DNA from: Arthrobacter sp. H5
Lineage (GTDB): Bacteria > Actinomycetota > Actinomycetes > Actinomycetales > Micrococcaceae
DNA: 47,348 nucleotides
Direction of reading: 5' to 3'
NCBI RefSeq assembly: GCF_000520595.1
Contig: NZ_KI914978.1
Span: 184,611-231,958, forward strand
Below the pieces are notes generated by a model. The model searched no databases, was not told the origin of the DNA, and saw nothing but the letters and a program-made list of their open reading frames with translations. How positions within the stretch are numbered: the stretch's first letter is position 1; each line of letters starts with the position of its first letter. The translations under genes and the position numbers were made by a program. Below are positions 9,541-16,388 of the stretch, piece after piece.

Positions 9541-9546
9541 TAGGCT
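9541..9546 (+). promoter_or_regulatory. -10 box of the leaderless AKR-like gene
   Basis: TAGGCT followed by 6 nt and the ATG at 9553; no Shine-Dalgarno is present. Confidence 0.5.
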
Positions 9547-9552
9547 TACCTT

Positions 9553-10488
9553 ATGCAGTGGCGAAACGTTGGGGACAGCGGACAACAGGTTTCCGCTCTC
9601 GGTCTTGGCACCATGGCTTGGGGGATGGACGTTGAAGATGAATCCGCGCGGGAGCAGCTCCGGATGTTCATCGAAGCGGGTGGGAACCTGCTGTGTACTG
9701 CACCCCGGTATTCCGATGGACAAGCCGAAGCGATGCTCGGCGCCCTCCTTGGTGACGCCGTGGCACGCTCCGAGGTTGTTCTGGCAGTGCAGGGAGGGAG
9801 CACACGGCACTGGGGCGGACGCAGGCTTGATGTCTCGCGCAAGGGCCTGCTCGACTCTCTCGATGCGTCCCTGTCGAGACTCGGGACTGAGAGCGTGGAC
9901 TTCTGGCTGGCGCCGTCAACCGGCGGCGATGTTCCCATTGAGGAGACCCTGGGAGCTCTGGAGACCGCTCACCGCACCGGCCGTGCACGCTACGTTGGTG
10001 TGGCCAACAACACGGGGTGGGAACTGGCCCGTGCATGCGCCACAGCAGGATTCCCTGTCACAGCCCACGAATCCGAGTATTCGCTGCTGAACCGAACAGC
10101 GGAGCGCGAAGCCATCCCGGCGGCCAAAGCGCTGGGCGTTGGAATTTTCGCCTGGGGCCCGCTGGGCCGCGGTGTCCTTACCGGCAAGTACCGGAGCCAG
10201 ACACCAGCGGATTCCCGGGCGGCTTCCGATGTCTGGGCGCCTTACGTTGAGCCGTATCTCTCGGGTCGCCCCGTGCGGGTAACCGAAGCCGTCTGCACGG
10301 CGGCCAAGGGACTTGAGCTTCCACCACAGGACGTGGCGCTGAGATGGTTAATCCATCGCCCGGTCGTGGCCGCAGCCGTGGTGGGGGTACGCACCAGTCA
10401 TCAGCTCAAGGAGCTGCTGGATTCCTCCGACAACCCTCTGCCGGCACAAATCGCCGAAGTACTCGATGAAGTATCTGCGCCAGGCTAA
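9553..10488 (+). CDS. Aldo/keto reductase-like protein lacking most catalytic residues
   Basis: The 311-residue product keeps the aldo/keto reductase barrel layout: QWRNVGDSGQQVSALGLGT at the start, DVPIEETLGAL mid-protein, the Shaker-like RYVGVANNTGW segment, and the C-terminal NADPH-binding pattern (VVGVRTSHQLKEL). The catalytic tetrad is largely gone. In the usual DTAxxY segment the Asp is Cys (LLCTAPRY, near 47-53) with only the Tyr kept. The active-site Lys of the VxxATKGG strand is Gln (VVLAVQGG). The His of the usual YQHRxD segment is Pro (FWLAPSTGGD). The nucleotide-binding part looks preserved, so it may bind NADP(H) without reducing a carbonyl, perhaps as a sensor or subunit. Its mRNA appears leaderless. 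Its own substrate or partner cannot be inferred. Confidence 0.85.
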   Translation: MQWRNVGDSGQQVSALGLGTMAWGMDVEDESAREQLRMFIEAGGNLLCTAPRYSDGQAEAMLGALLGDAVARSEVVLAVQGGSTRHWGGRRLDVSRKGLLDSLDASLSRLGTESVDFWLAPSTGGDVPIEETLGALETAHRTGRARYVGVANNTGWELARACATAGFPVTAHESEYSLLNRTAEREAIPAAKALGVGIFAWGPLGRGVLTGKYRSQTPADSRAASDVWAPYVEPYLSGRPVRVTEAVCTAAKGLELPPQDVALRWLIHRPVVAAAVVGVRTSHQLKELLDSSDNPLPAQIAEVLDEVSAPG

Positions 10489-10513
10489 GGACACTCAGCG
10501 AAACTGGTTTTCC

Positions 10514-10765
10514 CTAACGCCTTCCGCCTCGTACCTCCGCCGCGTCTTCGTCTTCGTCGTCGGAATCCTCATAGATGACTAATGGTGTGACTTCGCCATG
10601 CGCGTCGTAGAGCGCTTCTTCGTATGCCTCAAACGAATCGGCGATCGAAAGGTAGGCGGATTCCACAGCAGGATCGTCTTCGCCCCGCCGTGACGCGGCC
10701 GCAGCCAAATGCTCCTCAAGCGCGGAAACGAGCGACTGCAGCGCGACACGCGGATCTATGCTCAT
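10514..10765 (-). CDS. Small conserved actinobacterial protein, function unknown
   Basis: An 83-residue acidic protein. Residues 5-60 form a predicted helical region (QSLVSALEEHLAAAASRR and ADSFEAYEEALYDAHGE), and the end is a run of Asp/Glu followed by RGGRR. Such proteins occur in Arthrobacter relatives and are sometimes labelled primosomal, without basis that I know. The ATG at 10765 lies 7 nt after TAACGT on the minus strand, so the transcript may be leaderless. It ends close to the convergent AKR-like gene and diverges from the DUF5703 gene. Confidence 0.7.
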   Translation of the reverse strand: MSIDPRVALQSLVSALEEHLAAAASRRGEDDPAVESAYLSIADSFEAYEEALYDAHGEVTPLVIYEDSDDEDEDAAEVRGGRR

Positions 10766-10772
10766 GAGTTAG

Positions 10773-10778
10773 ACGTTA
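10773..10778 (-). promoter_or_regulatory. -10 box of the small gene at 10765
   Basis: TAACGT on the minus strand, 7 nt before the ATG, with no Shine-Dalgarno. Confidence 0.4.
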
Positions 10779-10806
10779 TCGGTAAAGTGGAAGGAATTGG
10801 AGGGAT

Positions 10807-11040
10807 ATGCGAGAACAATTTCTGAACGCCACCGTCACACGAAAGCGGGATTACGGCCGCCAGTACGAGTATCTGGTACTCACGGTCAACGCTGGTGAAC
10901 CACTGCCGGCGGCGCGCCAGCTCATCACCGAACACGCCGAGTACGGCAAGTGGGAACTTGAGCGAAGTTGTATCTACATCGGTGGGAATCGACGCTTCTG
11001 GCTGCGCCGGAAAGTGCTTCGGGTGGAGCGCACCGCCTGA
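10807..11040 (+). CDS. DUF5703 family protein
   Basis: A 77-residue protein that I recognise as DUF5703, a small actinobacterial family with no assigned role. It is rich in aromatic and basic residues (RKRDYGRQYEYLVLTVNAG, then WELERSCIYIGGNRRFW and LRRKVLRVERTA), which suggests a compact beta fold. A strong GGAGGG lies 4 nt before the ATG at 10807, so this one has a conventional leader; TAAAGT near 10783 is a possible -10 box. It is convergent with the acyl-CoA dehydrogenase-like gene, 13 bp away, with no clear terminator between them. Confidence 0.8.
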   Translation: MREQFLNATVTRKRDYGRQYEYLVLTVNAGEPLPAARQLITEHAEYGKWELERSCIYIGGNRRFWLRRKVLRVERTA

Positions 11041-11053
11041 AACGAGTCGGCAC

Positions 11054-12208
11054 TCAGTCCGTTTCCGGGACCGGCCCAAGCCAGGCCGTCGCGACGGTGC
11101 GCCGGGCGGAATTCTCGCTTGAGGGATGAAACCGCCCGGCAAGCGCGTCGCGGTACAGACGGCTGATTTCGCTGCTGTTGAAGTATCCCCCACCGCCGGA
11201 CACCTGAAGAGCTGCATCTGCCGTCTCCCTGGCCACCCGGGTGGCCTGCACCTTGAGTCCAACCAGCTTGGCGAACCAACGGCCCCCGTGGTCCACCTCC
11301 TGGTCAAGATCGAGGCAAACTGTCCTGAGCCGGGCATCGAGTGAATCAACCGCCATCGCGGACTCCGCGACGTGCGTGCGGATGTCCGGATCCAAGTGCG
11401 CCGGGGTGCCGTTCATTCCCAGCCTTCGTCGATTCGCCGCTTCAACCGCCAACTCCAGTGAGCGGTCGGCAATTCCTGCGTAGACAGCTGAGACAAGCGT
11501 TTCGAAGACCGCAAAAACGGCAAACACCATTGGGTCCCGGTTGGGCCCCACCGGCAGATGGCGGAATATCCGTTCAGGCGGGACGACGACGCCGGCAAGC
11601 CGGGTGGTGTTCGACTGGCTGGCCCGCATGCCAAGAGTGTCCCAATCCTCTACGACCTCGACGCCGGCGCTGCCCCGCGTCACAAACCCGTGGACAAGTT
11701 CCCCGCCATCAGGTCCCTGGTACTTGCCAAAGACTCCCAGCCGGGTCCACACGGGCGAAAGACTGGTGAAAATCTTGGTTCCGGTGAACGTGTAACCTCC
11801 ACCCGGGTTTCGCACCGCCGAGGTGTTCGAATCGAACAGCACGGTGTCATTGCCGGGTTCGGAAAGACCAAAGGCGTAGATCTCTCCGGCGGCAGCCTCC
11901 CGAAGCACGTAGCTGAGTGAATCGTCACCCTGCCGGTGCAGGAGGTGGGCAATGCCTGCCCACACCAGATGCATGTTAATCGCCAGCGCGGTGGCCGGAG
12001 CAGCCGTTGCCAGCCTCCGCTGGCAACGGGCAACCGCTTCGATGCCCAGCCCACTGCCGCCGTCGTCCGTGGACGTGAACAGGCCGAGATAACCGAGTTC
12101 AACGAGCTCCGCGAGGTCCTCATGAAAGAAGGAATTGTTGGCGTCGTAGTCGGCTGCGCGCTTCCTGAAGCGGGCCAGTAGCGAGCCGGTCAGATCATCG
12201 GGATTCAT
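11054..12208 (-). CDS. Acyl-CoA dehydrogenase-family flavoprotein
   Basis: FAD/FMN-dependent protein of the acyl-CoA dehydrogenase fold, 384 residues. The N-terminal helical domain (1-115) is followed by the beta domain with YAFGLSEPGNDTVLFD, GGGYTFTGTKIFTSLSP and DWDTLGMRASQSNTTRL, which contact flavin and acyl chain. The C-terminal helical domain has ALQVSGGGGYFNSSEISRLYRDA. The end, AGRFHPSSENSARR, lacks the usual R-x-YEGTxE-type finish of true dehydrogenases and recalls the flavin monooxygenase branch (DszC-like). So it may be an oxygenase or a dehydrogenase on an unusual acyl-CoA. ATG at 12208 lies 2 bp after the stop of the M20 peptidase gene, so the two form an operon. Confidence 0.82.
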   Translation of the reverse strand: MNPDDLTGSLLARFRKRAADYDANNSFFHEDLAELVELGYLGLFTSTDDGGSGLGIEAVARCQRRLATAAPATALAINMHLVWAGIAHLLHRQGDDSLSYVLREAAAGEIYAFGLSEPGNDTVLFDSNTSAVRNPGGGYTFTGTKIFTSLSPVWTRLGVFGKYQGPDGGELVHGFVTRGSAGVEVVEDWDTLGMRASQSNTTRLAGVVVPPERIFRHLPVGPNRDPMVFAVFAVFETLVSAVYAGIADRSLELAVEAANRRRLGMNGTPAHLDPDIRTHVAESAMAVDSLDARLRTVCLDLDQEVDHGGRWFAKLVGLKVQATRVARETADAALQVSGGGGYFNSSEISRLYRDALAGRFHPSSENSARRTVATAWLGPVPETD

Positions 12209-12210
12209 GG

Positions 12211-13512
12211 TTAATAGGTGGTCAGCAACCGCGTGAGCACGCGTGAACCGAACTTCAAGGACTCGGTGGGCACACGCTCATCCACGCCATGGAACATGCC
12301 GGTGAAGTCCAGGTCATCCGGCAACTGGAGTGGGGCAAAGCCGTAACCGGTGATCCCGAGACGGCTCAACGACTTATTGTCGGTCCCCCCGGACAGCGTG
12401 TATGGGAGCACCTTGGCCCCGGGATCCTCACTGTGCAGGGCATCGATCATTGAATCGACCAGATTTCCGGCAAACGGCACCTCAAGCGAGACATCCTTGT
12501 GCTCATAGCTGACATCCACTCCGTCGCCGGCGATTTCCTTGATGGTGGCCAGCACCTGCTCCTCCTGCCCCGGAAGGGTTCGGACGTCCACCAATGCTTC
12601 GGCACTTCCGGGGATGACGTTGTGCTTGTACCCGCTCTTGAGCATCGTGGGGTTGGAGGTGTTCTGCAGGGTTGCCCCGACAAAGCGTGCCACCGTACCG
12701 AGCTCGGCGAGCAGGGTATCCGGATTATCCGGGTTGAATTCAACGCCGGTAAGTTCAGTCACACCATCAAGAAACTGCCGGGTGGTGGGCGTCAGCTCGA
12801 TCGGCCACTGGTATTCCCCCACGCGCGTCACCGCCCGCGCAAGCCTGGTGACCGCGTTGTCGGTGTTAATCTGGGAGCCGTGACCCGCCCGGCCGTGTGC
12901 GACCAGGCGCAGCCAGGAGATGCCCTTCTCCGCCGTCTGCAGCAGGTAGGTCCGCTGGCCTCCGATGGTGGTGGAGAATCCGCCCACTTCCGAGATGGCC
13001 TCGGTTGCGCCGTCGAACAGTTCCGGCTTGTTGTCCACCAGCCAGGATGCTCCGTAGGTTCCGCCGGCTTCCTCGTCCGCGAAGAACGCAAAGATGAGAT
13101 CCCTCTTCGGCTTGATGCCGTCGCGCTGCAGATGACGCAGGACCGAAAGGATCATGGCATCCATGTCCTTCATATCAACCGCGCCGCGGCCCCACACCAG
13201 GCCGTCCCGCTCCTCCCCGCTGAACGGGTCCACGGACCAATCCTCTTTTTGGGCGGGCACCACATCGAGGTGGCCGTGGACAACGAGCGCCGGCAGCGCC
13301 GGATCGGAGCCGGCCATGCGGGCAATCACCGAGGCCCGCCCGGAAACGGATTCAAACAGTTGGGTCGCAAGTCCGGCCTCTTCGATCAGACCTGCAGTGT
13401 ATTCGGCCGCAGCCCGCTCTCCGGGCCCCTCGTTATTGCCAAAGTTTGACGTGTCGATGCGGATAAGCTCCTGGCAGATCCGTACTACTTCGTCTTCGGG
13501 TGTGATGCCCAT
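12211..13512 (-). CDS. M20 family metallopeptidase (dipeptidase/deacylase)
   Basis: Zinc-dependent amidohydrolase or peptidase of family M20, 433 residues, cytoplasmic. Metal-site segments are in order: VHGHLDVVPAQ (His, Asp), WGRGAVDMKDMDAM (bridging Asp), FADEEAGGTYGA (catalytic Glu and metal Glu), EVGGF, and the C-terminal GMFHGVDERVP His. The dimerisation lid domain lies between about residues 190 and 310 (GRAGHGSQINTDNAVTRL). A GGAGG lies 8 nt upstream of the ATG at 13512. It precedes the acyl-CoA dehydrogenase-like gene by 2 bp. The natural substrate is not clear; members cut dipeptides, acyl-amino acids or succinyl-diaminopimelate. Confidence 0.92.
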   Translation of the reverse strand: MGITPEDEVVRICQELIRIDTSNFGNNEGPGERAAAEYTAGLIEEAGLATQLFESVSGRASVIARMAGSDPALPALVVHGHLDVVPAQKEDWSVDPFSGEERDGLVWGRGAVDMKDMDAMILSVLRHLQRDGIKPKRDLIFAFFADEEAGGTYGASWLVDNKPELFDGATEAISEVGGFSTTIGGQRTYLLQTAEKGISWLRLVAHGRAGHGSQINTDNAVTRLARAVTRVGEYQWPIELTPTTRQFLDGVTELTGVEFNPDNPDTLLAELGTVARFVGATLQNTSNPTMLKSGYKHNVIPGSAEALVDVRTLPGQEEQVLATIKEIAGDGVDVSYEHKDVSLEVPFAGNLVDSMIDALHSEDPGAKVLPYTLSGGTDNKSLSRLGITGYGFAPLQLPDDLDFTGMFHGVDERVPTESLKFGSRVLTRLLTTY

Positions 13513-13587
13513 GCTTCATACCTCCATGTGGTGGATGGCTTCGGACCAAGCCTACCCACAGTAAGGACAGCCGGGACCTCGGGTGGT

Positions 13588-13593
13588 TAGGCT
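13588..13593 (+). promoter_or_regulatory. -10 box of the leaderless phosphatase gene
   Basis: TAGGCT, then 6 nt, then the ATG at 13600. The same hexamer and spacing as at 9541-9553. Confidence 0.55.
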
Positions 13594-13599
13594 GGGTGG

Positions 13600-14319
13600 A
13601 TGGCGACAGTTATCCTCGTGCGGCACGGCCGCACCACAGCGAATGCGACCGGGCTGCTGGCAGGGCGGGCCGTGGGCGTCAGCCTTGACCAGACCGGGCG
13701 CGACCAAGCGGCCATGGCCGGTGACCGGCTCGCAGCCGTGCCCCTGGTCGGGGTGGTGTCGAGCCCCCTCGAACGTTGTCAGCAGACCGCCCAGCTCATC
13801 CTCGATCGCCAGGCCGGCACCCCGCTCGCGCCGGTCGATATCAATCTCGACTCTTGTCTTACGGAGTGCGATTACGGCCAGTGGCAGGGCCGCACGCTCA
13901 GTGACCTCGCGACCGAAGAATTGTGGTCGGTTGTGCAGTCGCAACCGTCCGCCGTCATCTTTCCCGGTGGCGAATCCATGGCCGGGATGCAGGCTAGGTC
14001 GGTGGCAGCGATTCGACGCCACGATGCAGCCTTTGAAGCCGAGCACGGGCCGGGGTCCGTGTGGGTGGCGGTGAGTCACGGTGACATCATCAAGTCGATC
14101 CTCGCCGATGCGCTCGGCATGCACCTTGACTTGTTCCAGCGCATCAATGTGAGCCCCGCCTCGGTATCGATCGTGCGCTACGGCATGAGTCGGCCGAGTG
14201 TCTTCGCTACCAACACCGACGCCGGGGATCTGTCGTGGTTATCCAACAGCGTCCACTCTGGCGATGCGCCGGTGGGTGGTGGTGCAGGGCAACAGGCGCC
14301 ACGAACCGCATGCGCCTAA
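13600..14319 (+). CDS. Histidine phosphatase, MSMEG_4193 family
   Basis: Phosphoglycerate-mutase-fold phosphatase of the actinobacterial MSMEG_4193 type (Rv2135c in M. tuberculosis), 239 residues. The phospho-acceptor His is in VRHGRTTAN (His9). The second catalytic His lies in VAVSHGDIIKS (near 162), and a proton-donor Glu lies in LTECDYGQWQG. The tail beyond about 205 is poorly structured. It is the first gene of a three-gene cassette with DUF3090 and a kinase-like protein, conserved near mshC in actinobacteria. The substrate is unknown. The ATG at 13600 has no Shine-Dalgarno and sits 6 nt after a -10 box. Confidence 0.9.
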   Translation: MATVILVRHGRTTANATGLLAGRAVGVSLDQTGRDQAAMAGDRLAAVPLVGVVSSPLERCQQTAQLILDRQAGTPLAPVDINLDSCLTECDYGQWQGRTLSDLATEELWSVVQSQPSAVIFPGGESMAGMQARSVAAIRRHDAAFEAEHGPGSVWVAVSHGDIIKSILADALGMHLDLFQRINVSPASVSIVRYGMSRPSVFATNTDAGDLSWLSNSVHSGDAPVGGGAGQQAPRTACA

Positions 14320-14322
14320 AAT
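14317..14322 (+). promoter_or_regulatory. -10 box of the leaderless DUF3090 gene, at the end of the phosphatase gene
   Basis: TAAAAT overlapping the stop of the preceding gene, then 6 nt, then the ATG at 14329. It implies a separate transcript for DUF3090 and the kinase-like gene. Confidence 0.5.
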
Positions 14323-14328
14323 ACTCAT

Positions 14329-14895
14329 ATGCCTACAAATGTTCACGAATTTACCTGGCCTGATCGGATCGTCGTTGGCACCATTGGCGATCCGGGGGAA
14401 CGCACGTTCTACCTGCAGGTGCGCGCGGGGACGCGGATTGTGAGTATTGCCCTCGAGAAGCAGCAGTCGGCTCAGCTCGCCGAAAAGATCGACGAGATTC
14501 TCGACCAGCTCATCACCCTTGAGGGCAATCCCTTCAGCATTCCGACGAGTACTCCCATTGAACTTGTCGACAATGACCAGCTCGATCCCGTTCAGGAGCA
14601 GTTCCGAACCGGCGCCATGAGCCTGGGGTGGGACCCAACGACGGTTCAGGTCGTCATCGAGGCCTACCCGATCAGCGATATCGATGCTAATAACGACGGT
14701 GGTGACAATGACGAATCCCATGATGAAGATGCGGTTGTCGCGCCCGAAATGCTGCTGGTGAGAATGCCCGTCGGCACCGCCCGCGCATTCTCCAAGCGCA
14801 CCCGGGAGATTGTAGGCGCCGGGCGCCCGACGTGCCCGCTCTGCGGTTACCCCGTTGACGCTGAAGGGCACATCTGTACCCTTCCCGAGGCCTGA
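14329..14895 (+). CDS. DUF3090 family protein with C-terminal zinc-ribbon-like end
   Basis: A 188-residue member of DUF3090 (TIGR03847), found almost only in actinobacteria. The body is a predicted alpha/beta domain (TWPDRIVVGTIGDPGERTF, then FYLQVRAGTRIVSIALEKQQ). Near residue 120 there is an acidic stretch of Asp/Asn. The last 25 residues hold CPLCGYPVDAEGHIC, a Cys/His pattern able to bind zinc. The product acts with the preceding phosphatase and following kinase-like protein by constant gene neighbourhood only; no activity is known. Its stop overlaps the next ATG by 1 nt (TGATG), so translation is coupled. The mRNA is probably leaderless. Confidence 0.9.
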   Translation: MPTNVHEFTWPDRIVVGTIGDPGERTFYLQVRAGTRIVSIALEKQQSAQLAEKIDEILDQLITLEGNPFSIPTSTPIELVDNDQLDPVQEQFRTGAMSLGWDPTTVQVVIEAYPISDIDANNDGGDNDESHDEDAVVAPEMLLVRMPVGTARAFSKRTREIVGAGRPTCPLCGYPVDAEGHICTLPEA

Positions 14896-15662
14896 TGCCA
14901 GCGCCCGGCCTTGTGACCTCCGAGCTGACGCTCACCGGTCGCATCACAACGGCTTCAAACGCCACATTTCTCGGTAGCATCGACGGAGCGTTAGTCGTCT
15001 ACAAGCCGATAGCGGGGGAACATCCGCTGTGGGATTTCCCGGGTGGCACCCTGGCCCACCGGGAGGTGGCCGCCTACCTGGTTTCTCAGGCCTTCGGCTG
15101 GAATGTGGTGCCGCACACCTGGCTGCGCGACGGTCCGATGGGTAGGGGAATGGTGCAGCTCTGGCAGGAGCAGGACTTCGCCCAGAACGCTGTAGACCTG
15201 GTCGCGACCGACGACGTGCCCGAGACCGGCTGGAAACACGTTTTCGAGGGGCGGGACGAGAACGAACGGAGGGTCACCCTCATTCACGAAGACTCGCTAT
15301 CGCTACGACGCATGGCCGTGTTCGACGTGATCGTCAACAACGCCGACCGCAAAGGCGACCACATTCTTGCGATGGGCGACGGACGCCGGCACGGCGTGGA
15401 CCATGGGCTGACCTTTCACAGTGAACATAAGCTGCGCACGGTGCTGTGGGGGTGGCTCGGCGACGAGATGACCGCCGACGAACTCGACGGCCTCGACCGT
15501 GTCAGCGCAGGACTGCGTGGCGAGCTGGGGCGCAACCTGGCTGGCCTGCTCAGCGCCGAAGAAATTGCTTCGCTGGGTGCACGCTGCACCCGGTTGCGCT
15601 TTGCTGAGCGGTTTCCGGCTCCGAGCGGTGAGATGCCGGCGGTCCCCTGGCCGCTGTTCTAG
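14895..15662 (+). CDS. SCO1664 family kinase-like protein
   Basis: A 255-residue protein of the SCO1664 family (TIGR03843), distantly related to phosphatidylinositol 3/4-kinases. Visible kinase-type elements are ALVVYKPIAGE with a candidate ATP-binding Lys (Lys37), GTLAHREVAAYL with the matching Glu, FDVIVNNADRKGDHI as the catalytic loop, and HGVDHGLTFH as the metal-binding DxG-type segment. This suggests it can bind ATP and transfer phosphate, but the acceptor is unknown. It is coupled to DUF3090 by a 1-nt TGATG overlap and follows a histidine phosphatase, so a kinase and phosphatase pair on one substrate is an attractive inference. Confidence 0.88.
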   Translation: MPAPGLVTSELTLTGRITTASNATFLGSIDGALVVYKPIAGEHPLWDFPGGTLAHREVAAYLVSQAFGWNVVPHTWLRDGPMGRGMVQLWQEQDFAQNAVDLVATDDVPETGWKHVFEGRDENERRVTLIHEDSLSLRRMAVFDVIVNNADRKGDHILAMGDGRRHGVDHGLTFHSEHKLRTVLWGWLGDEMTADELDGLDRVSAGLRGELGRNLAGLLSAEEIASLGARCTRLRFAERFPAPSGEMPAVPWPLF

Positions 15663-15707
15663 AGGGATTGCGGCCACTGGCTCCGCAGGTTGTGTCACGC
15701 TGGTCGC

Positions 15708-16130
15708 ATGGATCTTGAGGTGTCATCGGAGCTCATCATTCCTGAGCGCGAACTCGGCTGGCGATTCTCCAAGTCGTCAGGGCCGGGCGGGCAACACGTA
15801 AATACCTCCGACAGCCGCGTCGAGCTGTCCTGGAATGTCGCCGGTTCGACCGTGCTCTCCGATGACCAGCGGATGCTGCTGCTCACCCGACTTGGTCGCC
15901 GCCTCATCGCCGGAACGATAACCGTCGCGGCCTCCGAGCAGCGTTCCCAGCTGCGCAATCGCGAAACGGCGTTGCGTAAGCTTGCGGACCTGGTGACCGC
16001 GGGACTGTCCTCCGACGCACAGCAGCGTCGCGCGACCAAACCCACGCGCGGCTCCGCCCGGCGGCACCTCGCCGCCAAGCAGCAACGCTCCGCCACGAAA
16101 CGCAACCGGCAGCGTCCATCGGAGGAGTAG
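15708..16130 (+). CDS. arfB: ArfB-type peptidyl-tRNA hydrolase (ribosome rescue)
   Basis: Codon-independent release factor homologue that frees stalled ribosomes on mRNAs lacking a stop codon. The 140-residue product has the GGQ motif in SSGPGGQHVNT (Gly27-Gly28-Gln29), which hydrolyses peptidyl-tRNA, and a basic C-terminal tail from about residue 105 (RRATKPTRGSARRHLAAK) that would enter the empty mRNA channel. This short form with a basic tail distinguishes ArfB from RF1/RF2. ATG at 15708 places the start at the family's usual position; an upstream start at 15690 adds only six residues. It follows the SCO1664-like gene by 45 bp. Confidence 0.92.
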   Translation: MDLEVSSELIIPERELGWRFSKSSGPGGQHVNTSDSRVELSWNVAGSTVLSDDQRMLLLTRLGRRLIAGTITVAASEQRSQLRNRETALRKLADLVTAGLSSDAQQRRATKPTRGSARRHLAAKQQRSATKRNRQRPSEE

Positions 16131-16192
16131 CACCTCAGTTGCTAGAGCGCTTCAGGAAATCCTCCGGGCCGTCCCCTGGCGGTTGAGGGCAC

Positions 16193-16222
16193 AAAAAAAC
16201 CCCGGCGAACCGGGGTTTTTAT
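16193..16222. terminator. Bidirectional intrinsic terminator of tRNA-Leu and arfB
   Basis: CCCCGG and CCGGGG arms around a CGAA loop, with a run of A on the left and TTTTT on the right. It ends both the minus-strand tRNA transcript and the plus-strand arfB transcript. Confidence 0.85.
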
Positions 16223-16224
16223 TG

Positions 16225-16308
16225 TGCGCGGAGGGGGACTTGAACCCCCACCCTCAATAAGAGGACTAGCACCTCAAGCTAGCGCGTCTGCCATTCCGCC
16301 ACCCGCGC
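16225..16308 (-). tRNA. tRNA-Leu, anticodon GAG
   Basis: An 84-nt type II tRNA read on the minus strand. The acceptor stem GCGCGGG pairs with TCCGCGC (one G-T pair), followed by A73; CCA is not encoded. The D arm reads GCGGAATGGCAGACGC. The anticodon stem CTAGC/GCTAG holds the loop TTGAGGT, giving anticodon GAG, which reads CTC and CTT Leu codons. A long variable arm and the T arm GGGGGTTCAAGTCCCCC complete the fold. Confidence 0.97.
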
Positions 16309-16354
16309 GGGTGGTGCTTTCAGAGGAGTAAAACCTCGAAAAGCAGCGAAAAAA

Positions 16355-16360
16355 ACTCTA
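16355..16360 (-). promoter_or_regulatory. Possible -10 box of tRNA-Leu
   Basis: TAGAGT on the minus strand about 47 nt before the mature tRNA end, in the gap to kynureninase. No clear -35 box is seen. Confidence 0.3.
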
Positions 16361-16388
16361 ACACGACCCAAGCCCAACAGTTTAATCG

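Noticed and set aside
13552-16130. Possible horizontal replacement of the phosphatase-to-arfB segment
   Set aside because: Codon style seemed slightly different by eye, but I cannot compute composition, the cassette is conserved near mshC in actinobacteria, and there are no mobile-element marks.
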